This document shows positions 45,571 to 47,297 of a stretch of 47,297 bases of DNA, one piece after another. Under the pieces are notes generated by a model. The model was not told where the DNA came from, did no database searches, and saw only the letters and a list, made by a program, of their open reading frames with translations. The position numbers and the translations under genes are program-made. Origin of the DNA: Lingula anatina. Its lineage: Eukaryota; Brachiopoda; Lingulata; Lingulida; Lingulidae. Positions within the stretch are counted from its first letter, which is position 1, and each line of letters opens with the position of its first letter. The stretch covers positions 12,859 to 60,155 of the forward strand of contig NW_019775968.1 of assembly GCF_001039355.2 (NCBI RefSeq), written 5' to 3'.

Positions 45571-47297
45571 AAGGAAAAAGAACAGTAACTTTTTTTGCCC
45601 CGACCGGTTTCTTTCTTTCTTCAGGGTTTTCTGTTTATTTGTTACTAGGTGATGTCATAAAGGCTAATATGTGACGTCTGTAACAATGGGTGTTTAATTG
45701 TTACTTTTACCAATGCTTTTATCTATTCAATGTAGGTTTAAACTTATTAATGAATAGATTTTCTTTCATTTCCCTTTCTGTTTGAGTTGTTTCCTTAGTG
45801 AATTTATAAAATGGGAATACCGTAAAGTCCTTGTTTTTGTTCATAGGGCATCCCCTAATATACCCACTCACAGACGTGCACTGATATTTAGGTTGTCTTA
45901 TTTGTTGTCTGTGAACGGTCATTCTATGTCGGAGAGTGTCTCCAGTTTGTCCTATATAGTTCTCACTGCATCCACTGCAAGTTAATACATAAATTAAATT
46001 TGAGCTAGTGCAGGTGAATGGGTGTTTAATTCTAAAAGTAAGTCCATTTTTAAATGTTAGATGGCTCCCCTCTTTAATTAGTGGGCAGGTGCCACACCTG
46101 GGTACCTCACATTCCTGTACTCGTATTGTTGAGGTTTCCATATTTGTCCTGGAATTGTTTTCAAATTTTGCTTTTGTTAAAATTTGCTTTAGTGATGGAC
46201 TTTGTCTCTTACTCTTTATAATCTGCATTTCGGTTAGTATCTCATTCATTTTGTCATCTTGTTTTACCAAAGGTAAGTTTCCAGTTATGACATTGTGTAC
46301 TTCCGAATTTTTTGGATTATATGTTGATATGTACGGTATGGCTTCCTTTTTAATTTTGTCTTTGGTGGTCCTCAGGTCGTTTTTCGGTATCTGTTTTGCC
46401 TTTTTAATCCCAGTTTGTATCAGTTGTCTTGGATATTGTCTCCTTAATAGGAATCCTTCCAGCTCTTTGAGCCTTTGTTTTAATATGGTATCATTTGAGA
46501 CAATTGTGCATAGTCTTCGAGCTAGATTGCATGGTATGTTGTGCTTAATGTGTCTGGGATGACACGAGTTAAAAGGGAGATATTGTTTTGTGTCTGTTGT
46601 TTTGTAATACACATCTGTCTCCATTTTTCCTTTTACACTCATTACCATAACATCGAGGAATGGGAGTTGTGTTGAATTTGAATCCATCGTGAATTGTAAA
46701 GAGGGATGGAGGTTGTTGAGGATCAGGTTGAAATCTTCAAATTCATTTTCTATTTTGTCCCAAATTATAAAACAGTCATCAAGGAAACGTTTCCATGTGT
46801 TTTCTAATTGATTCCTAAATTCGAGTCCAAACCGTTCTTCGCATCTTTTGTAAAGGCCTTTTTCGATGTATCCTAAGACAAGTGTAGTATAAGTGGGGGC
46901 TACTTTTGTACCCATTGCAGTTCCTAATTTTTGGCGGTAATGTTTGCCATTGAAGTGGAAAGTATTGTTTGTCAAGATGAACTTAAGTCCTTCTATAATG
47001 AGGGTATTTTGGATACGTTTTGGAATATATGACGGGTATCTTTCTATCCAATAGCTGATTGCCTCAATGCCCAGATCATGAGGGATGTTTGAGTACATGT
47101 TGGTAATATCGAAGGAAACTAGAATCGAATTTTCATTGATAATTTTTGGCAAGTTGTTAAGGAAGTCCACCGTGTCCCTTATGTAGCTTTTTACTTCTTT
47201 GATAAAGGGTTTTAATAAGATGTCTAGAAAATTGCTAAGTCTGTGAGTTTCGCATGCTGGCCCAGCTATAATTGGACGCATCTTTAAATCACTCGTA
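45571..47297 (-). mobile_element. Penelope-like element, 5' end outside window
   Basis: The element includes the open reading frame at 45719-47297 and about 150 bp of 3' non-coding sequence ending against the AT tract. The reading frame shows no stop or frameshift over its visible length, so this is a young insertion. It lies in the first intron, or 3' flank, of the receptor-like gene and opposes it in orientation. Confidence 0.85.
45719..47297 (-). CDS. Penelope-like reverse transcriptase with GIY-YIG endonuclease (5' partial)
   Basis: It encodes a retroelement polymerase that copies RNA to DNA at the target, with a linked endonuclease. From the first Met (47281) 520 codons are visible, and the frame remains open to the window edge (TSDLK before it), so the N-terminus is missing. 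RT landmarks: RPIIAGP near residue 2, motif A SFDITNMYSNIP (56-67), motif B GTAMGTKVAPTYT (120-132), and catalytic FLDD in RFLDDCFIIW (165-174). A C-x4-C-x2-C zinc-like motif (391-399) precedes the GIY-YIG domain, IYVLTCSGC...NYIGQTGDTLRHR (430-453). This RT plus GIY-YIG order defines Penelope-like elements. The conserved residues look intact. It is unrelated to the host genes. Confidence 0.95.
   Translation of the reverse strand, partial: TSDLKMRPIIAGPACETHRLSNFLDILLKPFIKEVKSYIRDTVDFLNNLPKIINENSILVSFDITNMYSNIPHDLGIEAISYWIERYPSYIPKRIQNTLIIEGLKFILTNNTFHFNGKHYRQKLGTAMGTKVAPTYTTLVLGYIEKGLYKRCEERFGLEFRNQLENTWKRFLDDCFIIWDKIENEFEDFNLILNNLHPSLQFTMDSNSTQLPFLDVMVMSVKGKMETDVYYKTTDTKQYLPFNSCHPRHIKHNIPCNLARRLCTIVSNDTILKQRLKELEGFLLRRQYPRQLIQTGIKKAKQIPKNDLRTTKDKIKKEAIPYISTYNPKNSEVHNVITGNLPLVKQDDKMNEILTEMQIIKSKRQSPSLKQILTKAKFENNSRTNMETSTIRVQECEVPRCGTCPLIKEGSHLTFKNGLTFRIKHPFTCTSSNLIYVLTCSGCSENYIGQTGDTLRHRMTVHRQQIRQPKYQCTSVSGYIRGCPMNKNKDFTVFPFYKFTKETTQTEREMKENLFINKFKPTLNR

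Noticed and set aside
45590-45660. Hammerhead-ribozyme-like string 3' of the Penelope-like element (CTGAAGAAAG ... GAAACCGGTCGGG, minus strand)
   Set aside because: Penelope-like elements can carry hammerheads, but the core here reads CTGAAGA rather than CTGATGA and I could not pair the stems. Not called.
46008-46562. 184-codon plus-strand frame opposite the Penelope-like gene
   Set aside because: Hydrophobic antisense shadow of the RT/GIY-YIG coding strand.
1-47297. tRNA, rRNA or CRISPR-like arrays
   Set aside because: No T-loop GTTCGA..CC with a paired acceptor stem, no rRNA core sequence and no spaced short repeats were seen. The tandem repeats present have no unique spacers.

Overview
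This window is animal nuclear DNA. It has intron-split genes with GT/AG junctions and AATAAA signals, is AT-rich, and is dense in microsatellites, MITEs and decayed LINEs. A somatomedin-B-bearing receptor ectodomain, small secreted EGF-like peptides and a Penelope-like element suggest a marine invertebrate. A lophotrochozoan (mollusc, brachiopod or annelid) is my best guess, with low confidence. One N (27974) shows it is an assembled scaffold.

Layout. 1-9 kb: no convincing gene. It holds an array of diverged ~0.5-1 kb repeat units (family R), a 4 x 90 bp tandem repeat and an insertion with an 8-bp target duplication. 9.2-12.9 kb (+): EGF gene A, with a non-coding first exon, a signal-peptide exon, two EGF exons in matching phase and a tiny last exon. 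19.4-23.7 kb: a direct duplicate of the ~9.6-16.7 kb block. Its gene B has lost most of the second EGF exon but still encodes a 67-residue single-EGF peptide. Both blocks end in the same decayed LINE 3' end. 24.6-27.0 kb (+): a three-exon gene for a secreted 83-residue peptide with 11 cysteines, plus a possible alternative last exon at 27.45 kb. 29.1-32.2 kb and 36.7-37.7 kb (-): two inverted, damaged relatives of the EGF gene (C and D). Their 5' UTR exon and promoter closely resemble those of A.

33-44 kb: repeated partial copies of the 5' flank of the gene at 44 kb. One copy (36.6-36.7 kb) carries the TATA box and start codon and is fused to gene D in antisense. Several transposons sit in one copy while a sister copy preserves the empty site, so TTAA and TA target duplications can be read directly. 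44.0-45.2 kb (+): the large first exon of a secreted or membrane ectodomain with a signal peptide, furin-like site, somatomedin-B-like knot and KYCAMC motif. This is probably the N-terminus of an adhesion/methuselah-like receptor. 45.6-47.3 kb (-): a Penelope-like element with an open RT and GIY-YIG endonuclease, cut by the window end.

Taken together this is a locus of small secreted cysteine-rich proteins reshaped by tandem and inverted segmental duplication, exon loss and promoter capture. No tRNA, rRNA or CRISPR was seen. Exon models come from reading splice sites and phase by eye, without transcript evidence.
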